This document shows, one piece after another, positions 51,180 to 59,828 of a stretch of 64,000 nucleotides of DNA. Below the pieces are notes generated by a model, which saw only the letters and a program-made list of their open reading frames with translations, was not told the DNA's origin and ran no database searches. Within the stretch, counting starts at the first letter, position 1. Each line of letters starts with the position of its first letter. The DNA is from Pantoea vagans (GTDB lineage: Bacteria > Pseudomonadota > Gammaproteobacteria > Enterobacterales > Enterobacteriaceae): assembly GCF_001506165.1 (NCBI RefSeq), contig NZ_CP011427.1:1302001-1366000 (forward strand). Direction: 5' to 3'. The position numbers and the translations under genes are program-made.

Positions 51180-52139
51180 TTAGTTTGTTTTTTTTTTCAT
51201 GTTATCTTCACAAACCTGCGGTGTCATTTTTTTTGATTTTATATATCTAGGTCGCCCTTTGCTCTCAATATAAATCCTACCAATATACTCACCAAGCACA
51301 CCAATGCCGATAAGTTGAACGCCACCTAAAAACAGCATTGAAACCATAATCGAAGGATAACCCTTTACTGGGTTACCCCAAAATATGGTGTCTATCAACA
51401 TCCATGCGCCATAGATAAAGGACAGGGCAGCAACAAACAACCCAATATACGTCCATATTCTGAGTGGGAAGGTTGAAAATGAAGTGATCCCTTCTAATGC
51501 GAGATTCCACAACTTCCAACCATTAAACTTGGTTGTGCCAGCTACACGATCAGCGCGGGCATATTCTACAACGGCTGTTTTACCGCCGACCCAACTCAGT
51601 ACGCCTTTCATAAATAAATTACGCTCTTGAAGCAGTTTGATATTTTCAACCACCTCGCGTGACATCAAGCGAAAATCACCCACGTTCTCTTCAATCTTAG
51701 GTGAGCTGATTTTGTTGTGTAATTTATAAAACCATTCGGCTGTTTTTCGCTTCAGATGAGAGTCCGTACTACGGTCAACCCGTTTAGCGAGTACGATGTC
51801 TGCACCTTGTTGCCATTTCTCAATCATCTGAGGAATGACTTCAATAGGATCCTGCAAGTCGACATCAATAGGGATAATGGCGTCGCCCGTTGCGGCTTCT
51901 AGCCCGGCAAAAAGTGCCGGTTCTTTACCAAAGTTACGGGTAAATGAAATGTGCTTCACCAGGCTATCATTGGCTTCTAATTGCGTTAACACTGCCTCAG
52001 TGCTGTCGGTGCTACCATCATTAATAAAAACCAACTCAAGGCTGTGTTCTTTAAAGGGGGCAAATTCGCGCACAGCATTATAAAAGAGGGGAATGGCCTC
52101 CTCTTCATTTAACACTGGAACGATCAAAGAAAATTTCAT
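51180..52139 (-). CDS. gtrB: undecaprenyl-phosphate glucosyltransferase GtrB
   Basis: GtrB transfers glucose from UDP-glucose to undecaprenyl phosphate on the cytoplasmic face. The 319-residue protein has the GT2 motifs [35 protein letters not shown] and the catalytic [13 protein letters not shown], then two C-terminal membrane helices ([18 protein letters not shown] and [20 protein letters not shown]) and the end [15 protein letters not shown]. It overlaps gtrA by one base (TAATG). Confidence 0.93.
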   Translation of the reverse strand: MKFSLIVPVLNEEEAIPLFYNAVREFAPFKEHSLELVFINDGSTDSTEAVLTQLEANDSLVKHISFTRNFGKEPALFAGLEAATGDAIIPIDVDLQDPIEVIPQMIEKWQQGADIVLAKRVDRSTDSHLKRKTAEWFYKLHNKISSPKIEENVGDFRLMSREVVENIKLLQERNLFMKGVLSWVGGKTAVVEYARADRVAGTTKFNGWKLWNLALEGITSFSTFPLRIWTYIGLFVAALSFIYGAWMLIDTIFWGNPVKGYPSIMVSMLFLGGVQLIGIGVLGEYIGRIYIESKGRPRYIKSKKMTPQVCEDNMKKKTN

Positions 52140-52495
52140 TAACTTTTCCTAAACACAAAAAACTTCGAATAGACGAAGCCGCAAACCAGACTCAGTGCGG
52201 AGAAGAAAATCAGTGTCACGATGGGGTTAATATGAAGGCGGTCTGCTGTCCAACCGACTGACACCGCCATGGCTCCCATAAAGAATATATAGAGGAAATA
52301 TCGCGCGGTGGTGGCTTCGGCGTTAAAGGTCCATTTCGCATTGGCGAAGAAGGAGAATGTGACAGCAACACAGAAGGCAGCAAGGTTAGCCATAGATTGC
52401 TTGGCACCACTGGCTAAGAGCGCACCAAAAACTGCCCAATGGATGGCTGTATTAACCACTCCGACAGAGGTATACCTCGCAAACAACCTAAGCAT
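52139..52495 (-). CDS. gtrA: GtrA-family flippase for undecaprenyl-phosphate-glucose
   Basis: The 118-residue protein has four predicted helices and the GtrA pattern: [38 protein letters not shown] and [14 protein letters not shown] at the C-terminus. It is thought to move lipid-linked glucose to the periplasmic side for the third gene of the operon. The ATG at 52495 follows directly from the family N-terminus. Confidence 0.93.
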   Translation of the reverse strand: MLRLFARYTSVGVVNTAIHWAVFGALLASGAKQSMANLAAFCVAVTFSFFANAKWTFNAEATTARYFLYIFFMGAMAVSVGWTADRLHINPIVTLIFFSALSLVCGFVYSKFFVFRKS

Positions 52496-52709
52496 TTCTG
52501 CACCCTTAAAATGAAAGTGCCTGATCCTCGCATTACCGTAGGGTTATAGCAAGTTTTGGTAAGAGAGTGAGAGTGATGCGTAAATTGCTGCGAGTGCGTG
52601 TTGCATAATGATCTGAAAATTAACTCACATTGTACTGATGGTAGCGGCGCGATTTATCGCGCGTTTTTTAAACCCGCGCAATGAATTGCGCCGCTACAAT
52701 GCGTTGCTC
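52496..52709. repeat. gap between gtrA and puuB with a family B palindrome
   Basis: At about 52636-52700 a large palindrome reads GTAGCGGCGCGATTTATCGC to GCAATGAATTGCGCCGCTAC with the loop GTTTTTTAAACCC. It is downstream of puuB on the minus strand and may act as its transcription end. The first 130 bp presumably carry the gtrA promoter; two GATC sites lie at 52523 and 52610. Confidence 0.7.
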
Positions 52710-53987
52710 TTAAACCCCCAACCGATCCCGCAACGCATACCACACCGCGCCCATCGCCGTAAGCGGCACCTTAAACCGTCTCCCTCCCGGGAACGGCAGG
52801 TGCGGCAGTTTCGCGAACGCATCAAATCTCTCCGCATGCCCGCGCAGCACCTCAGCGATCAACTTCCCTGACAGATGTGTACAGGTCACGCCATGTCCGC
52901 TATCCCCTTGCATAAAGAACGCATTTTTCTCAACCTGCCCAAACTGCGGCATGCGGGACAGCGTGAGCAGGAAGTTACCGCTCCAGCGGTGGCTAATCTT
53001 CACATCCTTTAGCTGCGGGAAGGTCTTCAGTAGTTTCGGTCGAATCAGCGCTTCAATATTATCCGGCTCACGCGCGCCGTACACCACACCGCCGCCGTAC
53101 AGCAGGCGGTTGTCGGCGGTCAGGCGGAAATAATCCAGCAGATAATTACAGTCTTCAACGCAGTGGTTATTCGGCAACAAACCCAACGCCTGGTCACGGC
53201 TCAGGGGCTCTGTAGTGACGATCTGTGAACCGCACGGCATGCTTTTGCGGCTCAGGCGTGGTTCCAATTGCGAGGGCAGATAGGCATTACCTGCAAATAT
53301 CACAAAGGTTGCTGTCACTTCGCCTTTAGCGGTTCTCACCCGATGCGGTTCGCCATATTTCACATCCAGTGCTGCGGACTGTTCGTAAATGCGACCACCG
53401 TGGCGGCGAATCGCTTCGGCTTCACCCAGTGCCAGATTCAGCGGATGCAGATGCCCGCCGCGCTTGTCCAGCAATCCACCGACGTAGCGATCGGTTGCCA
53501 CCTCACGCCGAATACCGCGTTCATCCAACAGCTCTAAATCGTGATTACCATAACGCGCCCAGTTGGCTTTTTGACTGCGTAAGTGGCCCATCTGACGTTG
53601 ATTGAGCGCGGCAAAAATACCCCCGGGGCGATAGTCACAGGCAATGGCGTAACGATCGATACGATCGCGGATAATCTCCGCGCCTTCAAACATCATGCTG
53701 CCGAGCATGGCTGCCACATCTTTACCGTAACGCTGCTCAATCACATCCACATCACGGCTGTAGGAGTTTACCACCTGGCCGCCGTTGCGCCCGCTGGCAC
53801 CAAACCCGACTTTGGCGGCTTCGAGTACCACCACATCGTAACCGGCTTCGGTCAAAAACAGTGCAGAGGAGAGGCCAGTAAACCCCCCGCCAATAATACA
53901 CACGTCACACTGCACGGACTCCTGCAGTTCTGGCCAGACTTCATGCGCGTTAGCCGTGGCCGCGTAATAACTTCCTACATGTTGCAT
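52710..53987 (-). CDS. puuB: gamma-glutamylputrescine oxidase
   Basis: PuuB oxidises gamma-glutamylputrescine to gamma-glutamyl-aminobutyraldehyde with FAD, the second step of the Puu pathway. The 425-residue protein has the dinucleotide motif VCIIGGGFTGLSSALFL and VVVLEAAKVGFGASGRNGGQVVNSYSRD, followed by matches to E. coli PuuB along the whole length (for example CVEDCNYLLDYFRLTADNRLLYGGGVVYGA split near residue 280). GGAGG lies seven bases before the ATG. It follows puuR by 24 bp; puuC, which sits between them in E. coli, is missing. Confidence 0.95.
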   Translation of the reverse strand: MQHVGSYYAATANAHEVWPELQESVQCDVCIIGGGFTGLSSALFLTEAGYDVVVLEAAKVGFGASGRNGGQVVNSYSRDVDVIEQRYGKDVAAMLGSMMFEGAEIIRDRIDRYAIACDYRPGGIFAALNQRQMGHLRSQKANWARYGNHDLELLDERGIRREVATDRYVGGLLDKRGGHLHPLNLALGEAEAIRRHGGRIYEQSAALDVKYGEPHRVRTAKGEVTATFVIFAGNAYLPSQLEPRLSRKSMPCGSQIVTTEPLSRDQALGLLPNNHCVEDCNYLLDYFRLTADNRLLYGGGVVYGAREPDNIEALIRPKLLKTFPQLKDVKISHRWSGNFLLTLSRMPQFGQVEKNAFFMQGDSGHGVTCTHLSGKLIAEVLRGHAERFDAFAKLPHLPFPGGRRFKVPLTAMGAVWYALRDRLGV

Positions 53988-54011
53988 GAGACCCTCCTTT
54001 AACGCGGGACG

Positions 54012-54569
54012 TTAAAAATTTGCCGGCGTATGCGCACTAATAATGCGACACGGTTGCTCTGACGTATTGGTAAAACTGTGTGGCAATCCGGTATCGATCA
54101 CGTAGCTCTCGCCACAATTGAGATGATAGCTTTGGCCGTTCACCACCAGGGTGATTTCGCCCTCCAGCACGGTGCCGGTCTCCTCACCAGGATGGCGCAA
54201 TTTCTCACCGGTGCTGGCGCCGGGTTCATAACGCTCCAGTAGCATCGCCAGTGCGCGCTTTTCTGCACCGTTCTCTACCAGACGCAAGGAGACGCCCAGA
54301 CTGCCGATTTCCACGCACTCTTCCGGGCGCACAATCACACGTGGCGTACTGTTCACTTTCGGCTCGGAGAAAAACTCCGACAGCGACAGGCCATACACCT
54401 TGAGCAACTTCTGTAAGGTGCTTAACGCCGGGCTGACTTTATCCTGCTCAATGGTGCTGATGGCACTGTGCGTTAATCCTGACAACTCAGCGACGCGACG
54501 CTGAGACAATCCCAACTCCTGCCGGATTTGCGACAAACGTCGTCCGGGCGCCAGAGTGGCATCATTCAT
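54012..54569 (-). CDS. puuR: putrescine utilisation repressor PuuR
   Basis: The 185-residue regulator has an N-terminal XRE helix-turn-helix (ELGLSQRRVAELSGLTHSAISTIEQ split, residues 17-41) and a C-terminal cupin domain (GTVLEGEITLVVNGQ, SYVIDTGLPHSF). In E. coli PuuR represses the puu genes and is released by putrescine. ATG 54569 overlaps the puuD stop; the longer frame within puuD is not supported. Confidence 0.95.
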   Translation of the reverse strand: MNDATLAPGRRLSQIRQELGLSQRRVAELSGLTHSAISTIEQDKVSPALSTLQKLLKVYGLSLSEFFSEPKVNSTPRVIVRPEECVEIGSLGVSLRLVENGAEKRALAMLLERYEPGASTGEKLRHPGEETGTVLEGEITLVVNGQSYHLNCGESYVIDTGLPHSFTNTSEQPCRIISAHTPANF

Positions 54570-55330
54570 GGCTGTTTTTCCTTGTGGTAACAGACAGCAG
54601 CGTGGATAAAGGCCGCGAACAGACGTTGCGAGGCCGGATCTTGATCGGAATGCCACTCCGGATGCCACTGCACCGCCAGGGCAAACGGGTGCTGACGTAA
54701 ACTCACCGCCTCAATCAGCCCATCAGGCGCACGCGCTTCAATGCGTAACTGCGGGCCTGTTTCGCGAATCCCTTGACCGTGCAAAGAGTTCACGGCAATC
54801 GCGTTAGCACTCCCCAGGACTTGGCTCAGTAGCCCGTCGGCTTCTGGTTGCACTTCATGCACCGGTGCGTATTGCTGTTCGAGGGGCAGCGCATCATCTT
54901 CCCGATGTTCCTGGAAAAGATGCGTCATATGCAGTTGGCGATACAGGGAGCCACCATTTGCCACCACCAGCTCTTGCAGGCCGCGGCAAATGCCAAAGAT
55001 CGGCATCTTCTTGCCGATGGCATGGGTAATCAAACCGAAGGCGAGACGATCGCGCGCCGGATCGGCATGCTCCTCTTTCCCTTCTTCGCCGTAATGCCAA
55101 GGTTCAATATTGCTCGGGCTGCCGGTCAGCAAAATGCCATCCAGCAGCGTCATACTGTTTTCTAATAGATGGGGGGCCTGCATCAGTTGATGCGGTAAAG
55201 GCAAGGGCACACCACCGGCAAGGACGATGGCATCAAGATATTTATTGTGAACCGTCTGCCCGAGATGGTTGCCAATGTGGTTCTGACACATCACTACGCC
55301 AATCAAGGGTTTGTCAAAAATAATGCCCAT
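54566..55330 (-). CDS. puuD: gamma-glutamyl-GABA hydrolase
   Basis: PuuD hydrolyses gamma-glutamyl-GABA to glutamate and GABA. The 254-residue class I glutamine-amidotransferase-like protein has the nucleophile elbow FGICRGLQELVVANGG (Cys near residue 119) and the His-x-Glu in VQWHPEWHSD. It is first in the puuD-puuR-puuB operon and divergent from puuA. The protein is close to E. coli PuuD across its length. Confidence 0.94.
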   Translation of the reverse strand: MGIIFDKPLIGVVMCQNHIGNHLGQTVHNKYLDAIVLAGGVPLPLPHQLMQAPHLLENSMTLLDGILLTGSPSNIEPWHYGEEGKEEHADPARDRLAFGLITHAIGKKMPIFGICRGLQELVVANGGSLYRQLHMTHLFQEHREDDALPLEQQYAPVHEVQPEADGLLSQVLGSANAIAVNSLHGQGIRETGPQLRIEARAPDGLIEAVSLRQHPFALAVQWHPEWHSDQDPASQRLFAAFIHAAVCYHKEKQP

Positions 55331-55382
55331 AACGTCTCCGCGTTGCTGTTCAATATTTTCACCGTTTTTGCGGGGCTGGTCT

Positions 55383-55461
55383 AAAAAGTGTGCAATATAT
55401 TGTCAATCTAGCAACCGTCTGTTCGTTCTTCCACCAGATTTGTTACATTTGCACACTTTTT
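55383..55461. promoter_or_regulatory. puuD/puuA intergenic region with a perfect 13-bp inverted repeat
   Basis: AAAAAGTGTGCAA (55383-55395) and its exact reverse complement TTGCACACTTTTT (55449-55461) stand 53 bp apart between the divergent genes. The arms extend as AAAAAGTGTGCAA-TATATTG on one side and AAAAAGTGTGCAA-ATGTAAC on the other. They are candidate operators for PuuR or another regulator acting on both promoters. The rest of the 213-bp gap shows no gene. Confidence 0.65.
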
Positions 55462-55543
55462 GCGTTGGAGCTATGTTAGAAGAGTGGCTGTTATTTTGAG
55501 CATTGCGCGAACCAATACTAAACGGTAAAGGGCGGGTGGGAAC

Positions 55544-56959
55544 ATGACGAACCTCGTAGAAGTAGAAGACTTCACGCGGCACAGTGAAGAGAAACGAACA
55601 AGCGCGTTCCAGCTGGAGGTTAAAACCTGGCTGGAACGCCATCCTGAAACGCAGTATGTCGATATTCTTCTTAATGATTTAAATGGGGTGTTTCGCGGTA
55701 AGCGCATTCCCATTGCCGCACTGGCAAAACTGGATAAAGGCTGTTATTTCCCCGCCTCGGTTTACGCCATGGATATCCTCGGTAATACCGTCGAAGAAGC
55801 CGGACTCGGACAGTCACTGGGCGAACCCGACAACCTCTGCATGCCAATTCCTGGCACCCTAATCCCTTCAGGCGCCGATCCACAACGTATCGCGCAGCTG
55901 TTACTCACCATGTGTAACCAAGATGGCACTCCCTTTGACGTTGAACCCCGCAATGTCCTCAACCGCTTGTGGCAGCTATTGCGCAATCGAGGGCTATTCC
56001 CGGTGGTAGCGGTAGAGCTGGAGTTCTATCTGGTCGATAAAAAGCGTGATGCGGAGGGCTATATCCAGCCGCCGTGTGCGCCGGGTAGTGATGAACGCAA
56101 TATGCAGAGCCAGGTTTATTCGGTCGATAATCTCGACCATTTCGCTGATGTTCTGCGTGATATTGACGATCTTGCTCGACAGCAGGGCATTCCTGCGGAT
56201 GGCGCGCTGGCGGAAGCGTCCCCAGGCCAGTTTGAAATCAATCTGCATCACACCCGCGATATCTTAAAAGCCTGCGATCACGCGGTTTTACTAAAACGTT
56301 TGGTACGTCAGGTCGCTGAAAATCACGGTATGACCGCCACCTTTATGGCGAAACCCTATGAGGAGTACGCCGGTAGCGGGATGCATGTGCATATCAGTAT
56401 GCTGGATGCGGCAGACCACAATGCGTTCTCCCTCGATGATGGCAGCGACTCACCTTTGTTGAAGCGTGCGCTAGCCGGAATGATTGATTTGATGCCCGCT
56501 TCAATGGCGCTGCTGGCGCCCAACGTCAACGCCTACCGCCGTTTCCTGCCGGAAGCCTATGTGCCGTTACAGGCGTCATGGGGGCACAACAACCGGACGG
56601 TGGCGTTGCGTATCCCTTGTGGCGATGCGGATAACCATCGCGTGGAGTATCGGGTGGCCGGGGCAGACGCAAATCCTTACCTGGTGGTGTCAACAATTCT
56701 TGCCGGAATCTTGCATGGTCTGGATACTCAGCTACCCTTACCACACCCGGTGCAGGGCAATGGTCATGAGGCGGAGGGGCTGCCATTGCCTGTTCGCCAG
56801 AGTGATGCGCTGTATGAGTTTGAGAACAGCTATCCTCTGCAAAAATTGTTGGGTGAGCATTTCAGCGGGGTCTGGCATAGCTGCAAACAGAATGAGTTGA
56901 TGCAGTTTGAACGGCTTATCACCGCCACTGAAATCGACTGGATGTTGAAAAACGCCTGA
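55544..56959 (+). CDS. puuA: glutamate-putrescine ligase
   Basis: PuuA joins glutamate and putrescine with ATP, the entry reaction of the pathway. It is a glutamine-synthetase-fold protein of 471 residues with FPVVAVELEFYLVDKKRDAEG, EASPGQFEINLHHT, the metal-binding YAGSGMHVHISM and the nucleotide-site NNRTVALRIPCGDADNHRVEYR split at residues 347-368. It matches E. coli PuuA (472 aa) end to end. It is divergent from puuD and ends in a terminator. Confidence 0.95.
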   Translation: MTNLVEVEDFTRHSEEKRTSAFQLEVKTWLERHPETQYVDILLNDLNGVFRGKRIPIAALAKLDKGCYFPASVYAMDILGNTVEEAGLGQSLGEPDNLCMPIPGTLIPSGADPQRIAQLLLTMCNQDGTPFDVEPRNVLNRLWQLLRNRGLFPVVAVELEFYLVDKKRDAEGYIQPPCAPGSDERNMQSQVYSVDNLDHFADVLRDIDDLARQQGIPADGALAEASPGQFEINLHHTRDILKACDHAVLLKRLVRQVAENHGMTATFMAKPYEEYAGSGMHVHISMLDAADHNAFSLDDGSDSPLLKRALAGMIDLMPASMALLAPNVNAYRRFLPEAYVPLQASWGHNNRTVALRIPCGDADNHRVEYRVAGADANPYLVVSTILAGILHGLDTQLPLPHPVQGNGHEAEGLPLPVRQSDALYEFENSYPLQKLLGEHFSGVWHSCKQNELMQFERLITATEIDWMLKNA

Positions 56960-57039
56960 CCGGGAGAAGAATTTCGCTAACGTCTTGTGCCGATGGCATA
57001 AGTTGGGGCAAAATACGCCCCCTGCAAAATGCAAAACAT

Positions 57040-57069
57040 AACCGACGCTTATAACGTCGGTTATTTTTT
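57040..57069 (+). terminator. Rho-independent terminator after puuA
   Basis: AACCGACG-CTTATAA-CGTCGGTTATTTTTTT forms an 8-bp stem with a T-tract, 81 bp after the puuA stop. It separates puuA from the plaP transcript. Confidence 0.85.
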
Positions 57070-57169
57070 TGTAGGAAGAAGTACCCACACACATTACCGA
57101 GGCCGGACACGCATCCGGATAGATAGATACTGACAACACGCTTGGGCGTGAGATTTGAGGAAAACAAAG

Positions 57170-57328
57170 ATGGGGCTGTTTACAATTGCACCAGCGCAGG
57201 CTGGTTCTCGCTTTCGTGATGATTACGGCGCGGCGACAATCGCAAACACTAATATCACTTCTCACTGCAGCACGTTGCGCAGTATCCCGCAGATCACCTC
57301 TGTTGGGGGCCTGAACAATGTCGCTTAA
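57170..57328 (+). CDS. upstream ORF overlapping plaP, yoeI-like position, 52 aa
   Basis: An ATG with a strong ribosome-binding site (TTTGAGGAAAACAAAG just before it) opens a 52-codon frame that begins [13 protein letters not shown] and ends GGLNNVA. Its last 11 bases overlap the plaP start codon in another frame. In E. coli the small gene yoeI occupies the same place, starts MGxF and ends HVA with the same kind of overlap, as I remember it; that peptide is much shorter (about 20 aa). It could be a leader controlling plaP translation by coupling or stalling, or a small protein in its own right. Confidence 0.6.
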   Translation: MGLFTIAPAQAGSRFRDDYGAATIANTNITSHCSTLRSIPQITSVGGLNNVA

Positions 57329-58673
57329 CACCTCTGCACCACAGCGTGCACACCTGAAAAAATCCCTGACCTTGATCCCTGTGGTCATGATGGGCCTGGC
57401 GTATATGCAGCCAATGACCCTGTTCGATACTTTCGGTATCGTGTCTGGATTGACCGACGGCCACGTCGCCACCGCTTATGCTTTCGCGCTGATCGCGATA
57501 CTGTTTACTGCCGTGAGCTACGGCAAGCTGGTACGCCGCTTCCCATCTGCGGGCTCCGCTTACACCTATGCTCAGAAGGCTATCAGTCCGCACGTCGGCT
57601 TTATGGTGGGCTGGTCATCACTGCTGGACTATCTGTTCATGCCGATGATCAACATCCTGCTGGCGAAAAGCTACTTTGAGACGCTGGTGCCAGGTATTCC
57701 GTCGTGGATTTTCGTGGTGTTGCTGGTGGCCTTTATGACCATCTCCAACCTGCGTGGTATCAAAACCGTGGCCAACTTCAACAGCGTGATCGTGGTGCTG
57801 CAAGTGGTGGTGATGGTAGTGATTACCGGTATGGTGATCTACGGTGTGGCAAGTGGTGTTGGCGCAGGTACACTGACCAGCAGCAAGCCTTTCTGGTCTG
57901 AGAATGCCCATGTGGTGCCGATGATTACCGGTGCGACAATCCTGTGCTTCTCGTTCCTTGGCTTTGATGGTATCAGCTCATTGTCAGAAGAGACCAAAGA
58001 TGCAGAACGTACCATCCCACGCGCGATTTTCCTGACTGCGCTGATTGGTGGTGTGATCTTTATCGGGGTGTCTTACTTCCTGCAGCTGTACTTCCCGGAC
58101 ATCTCTCGTTTCCAGAATCCGGATTCATCACAGCCTGAAATCATGCTGTTTGTCGCAGGTAAAGCCCTGCAAATCGGCATCCTGATCTTCTCTGTGGTGA
58201 CGGTACTGGCATCTGGTATGGCGGCACACGCCGGCGTTTCACGTCTGATGTACGTGATGGGCCGTGATGGTGTCTTTCCGCAGCGTTTCTTTGGCTTTGT
58301 GCATCCGAAATACCGCACACCGTCACTGAACGTGCTGTTGGTAGGTGCGGTGGCGTTGCTGGCAATCAACTTCGACCTGGTCACCGCGACGGCGCTGATT
58401 AACTTCGGTGCGCTGGTGGCGTTCACCTTTGTGAACCTGTCGGTCATTGCCCAGTTCTGGATCCGTGAGAAGCGTAACAAGACGCTGAAAGATCACCTCA
58501 ACTATCTGGTGTTGCCTGTGATGGGCGCGCTGACAGTGGGTGCGTTGTGGATTAACCTGGAAGAGACCTCAATGGTGCTCGGCCTGGTGTGGGCAGCCGT
58601 CGGGATTATTTACCTGGCGTTTGTAACGCGCACCTTCCGCAATCCAGTACCGCAGTTCAGCGAAGAAGTGTAA
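57318..58673 (+). CDS. plaP: low-affinity putrescine importer PlaP
   Basis: The 451-residue APC-superfamily permease has twelve predicted helices. [40 protein letters not shown] and the end [10 protein letters not shown] match E. coli PlaP (YeeF) more closely than PuuP, which ends differently. It imports putrescine by proton symport. It lies next to puuA here, whereas E. coli keeps it apart from the puu cluster, so it probably takes the place of PuuP in this lineage. GGGGG precedes the ATG, which lies within the overlapping upstream ORF. Confidence 0.92.
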   Translation: MSLNTSAPQRAHLKKSLTLIPVVMMGLAYMQPMTLFDTFGIVSGLTDGHVATAYAFALIAILFTAVSYGKLVRRFPSAGSAYTYAQKAISPHVGFMVGWSSLLDYLFMPMINILLAKSYFETLVPGIPSWIFVVLLVAFMTISNLRGIKTVANFNSVIVVLQVVVMVVITGMVIYGVASGVGAGTLTSSKPFWSENAHVVPMITGATILCFSFLGFDGISSLSEETKDAERTIPRAIFLTALIGGVIFIGVSYFLQLYFPDISRFQNPDSSQPEIMLFVAGKALQIGILIFSVVTVLASGMAAHAGVSRLMYVMGRDGVFPQRFFGFVHPKYRTPSLNVLLVGAVALLAINFDLVTATALINFGALVAFTFVNLSVIAQFWIREKRNKTLKDHLNYLVLPVMGALTVGALWINLEETSMVLGLVWAAVGIIYLAFVTRTFRNPVPQFSEEV

Positions 58674-58682
58674 TTACCTTTT

Positions 58683-58796
58683 CCCTCACCCTAACCCTCT
58701 CCCGCTTGCGGGAGAGGGGACTGCTCGCAGAAGTCGTTAAATTCTGAGCGGTTTTCTCCCTCACCCTGTGGGAGAGGGCCGGGGTGAGGGCATCAG
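58683..58796. repeat. REP-like hairpins between plaP and the DeoR-type gene
   Basis: CCCTCTCCCGCTTGCGGGAGAGGG (24-bp palindrome, 58695-58718; the two halves are exact) is preceded by CCCTCACCCTAA. About 40 bp later the related CTCCCTCACCCTGTGGGAGAGGGCCGGGGTGAGGG unit follows. Such CCCTCACCC/GGGTGAGGG elements are common 3' extragenic palindromes and lie between these convergent genes. Confidence 0.8.
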
Positions 58797-58808
58797 GCCG
58801 CAGTAGAA

Positions 58809-59570
58809 TTACCCCGCCAGCACCAATTCCCAACTTCCCGCACTCAGCTCCTCTCGCCCCGATTTACTCAATTCCGTATCCGTAATCAAAGTATCGAAGC
58901 GCTCCAGCGGCAAAGCCAGATGCGTGGCAATCTTGTTGTACTTGGAACTGTCGCTCAACAGCACCCGCTTGCTGCTGACATCACTGGCAGCCAGCTTCAC
59001 CGGCACCTTGTCTTCGTCTGGAGTAAATAAACCGCGCGGCCCCCAGCAAGAGGCGGAGATAAAGGCAATATCAATCGCCAGCATCCGCAAGCTGCGCGCC
59101 GCCGCTTCACCCACGCTGGAGCGGTTTTCACGACACACCGTACCGCCAGTGTGAATCAGCTTGCAGCCGCTGCTCTCCATCAGCAACCGGGCGATGACAA
59201 AATCATTGGTCACCACCAGTAAGTCATCACGCTCCACCAGCTCTCGCGCCAGCGCTAAGGTGGTGGTGCCGGCATCAAGATAGATACAGCTATTACGTGG
59301 AATGTGGCGGGCAGCAAACTGACCAATCGCCATTTTTTCACTGCTGTACATATTGGTTTTCGCCAGATGCGACGGTTCCGCCGCCAGGCGATCGGCTGAA
59401 CGCACGCCGCCGGAAACCGATAACACCGCACCCTGGTCTTCCAGCTTCTGCACATCGCGACGAATCGTCATGTGCGAAACCCCCAAACGCTCGGTCAGTT
59501 CGGCAATACTCACCACGCCGCGTTCAGCGACCAGCGCTAAAATCTGTTGATGACGCTCTACCGGAATCAC
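58809..59570 (-). CDS. DeoR/GlpR-family regulator of the tetronate operon (YgbI-like)
   Basis: The 253-residue protein has a DeoR helix-turn-helix (RGVVSIAELTERLGVSHMTIRRD, near residues 15-37, with the conserved TIRRD) and a C-terminal sugar-phosphate-sensing domain with YLDAGTTTLALARELVERDD and LLVVTNDFVIARLL. E. coli has the related ygbI divergent from ygbJKLMN. It probably represses the adjacent operon until a phosphorylated intermediate binds. Confidence 0.85.
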   Translation of the reverse strand: MIPVERHQQILALVAERGVVSIAELTERLGVSHMTIRRDVQKLEDQGAVLSVSGGVRSADRLAAEPSHLAKTNMYSSEKMAIGQFAARHIPRNSCIYLDAGTTTLALARELVERDDLLVVTNDFVIARLLMESSGCKLIHTGGTVCRENRSSVGEAAARSLRMLAIDIAFISASCWGPRGLFTPDEDKVPVKLAASDVSSKRVLLSDSSKYNKIATHLALPLERFDTLITDTELSKSGREELSAGSWELVLAG

Positions 59571-59828
59571 ATCGCTCTCCCTGATTTATCATTTTTTCAC
59601 ATTGTAGAGCATCGATTCACAGCCTGCAGCACATTTATCTTTGCGAAATATCTGCTTTTTTCCCGCTGTAGAGCGCCTCAGCGGTACAGACTTGGTTTGT
59701 GAAACGATGTTATCTCCTGTGCAGGTAAGTTAATTTTTGTGATTTACAGCACGTTTCTCAGCCAGTAACTGCGGCAGAATTAACACCAATGAACAAATTA
59801 TCACTTAAATTAACAACGGAGGTGTGCT
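59571..59828. promoter_or_regulatory. divergent regulatory region of the tetronate genes
   Basis: Two similar 19-bp elements, TTTTTTCACATTGTAGAGC (59592-59610) and TTTTTTCCCGCTGTAGAGC (59656-59674), lie 64 bp apart in the same orientation. A weaker relative is at 59734-59750. They are candidate DeoR-type operators. TGTGA-TTTACA-GCACG at 59738-59753 has one perfect CRP half-site and a poor second one. Confidence 0.5.

Noticed and set aside
52496..52640. Dam/OxyR phase-variation switch upstream of gtrA
   Set aside because: Only two GATC sites 87 bp apart are present and no clear OxyR pattern could be read; phage-type gtr switches have overlapping GATC and OxyR motifs.
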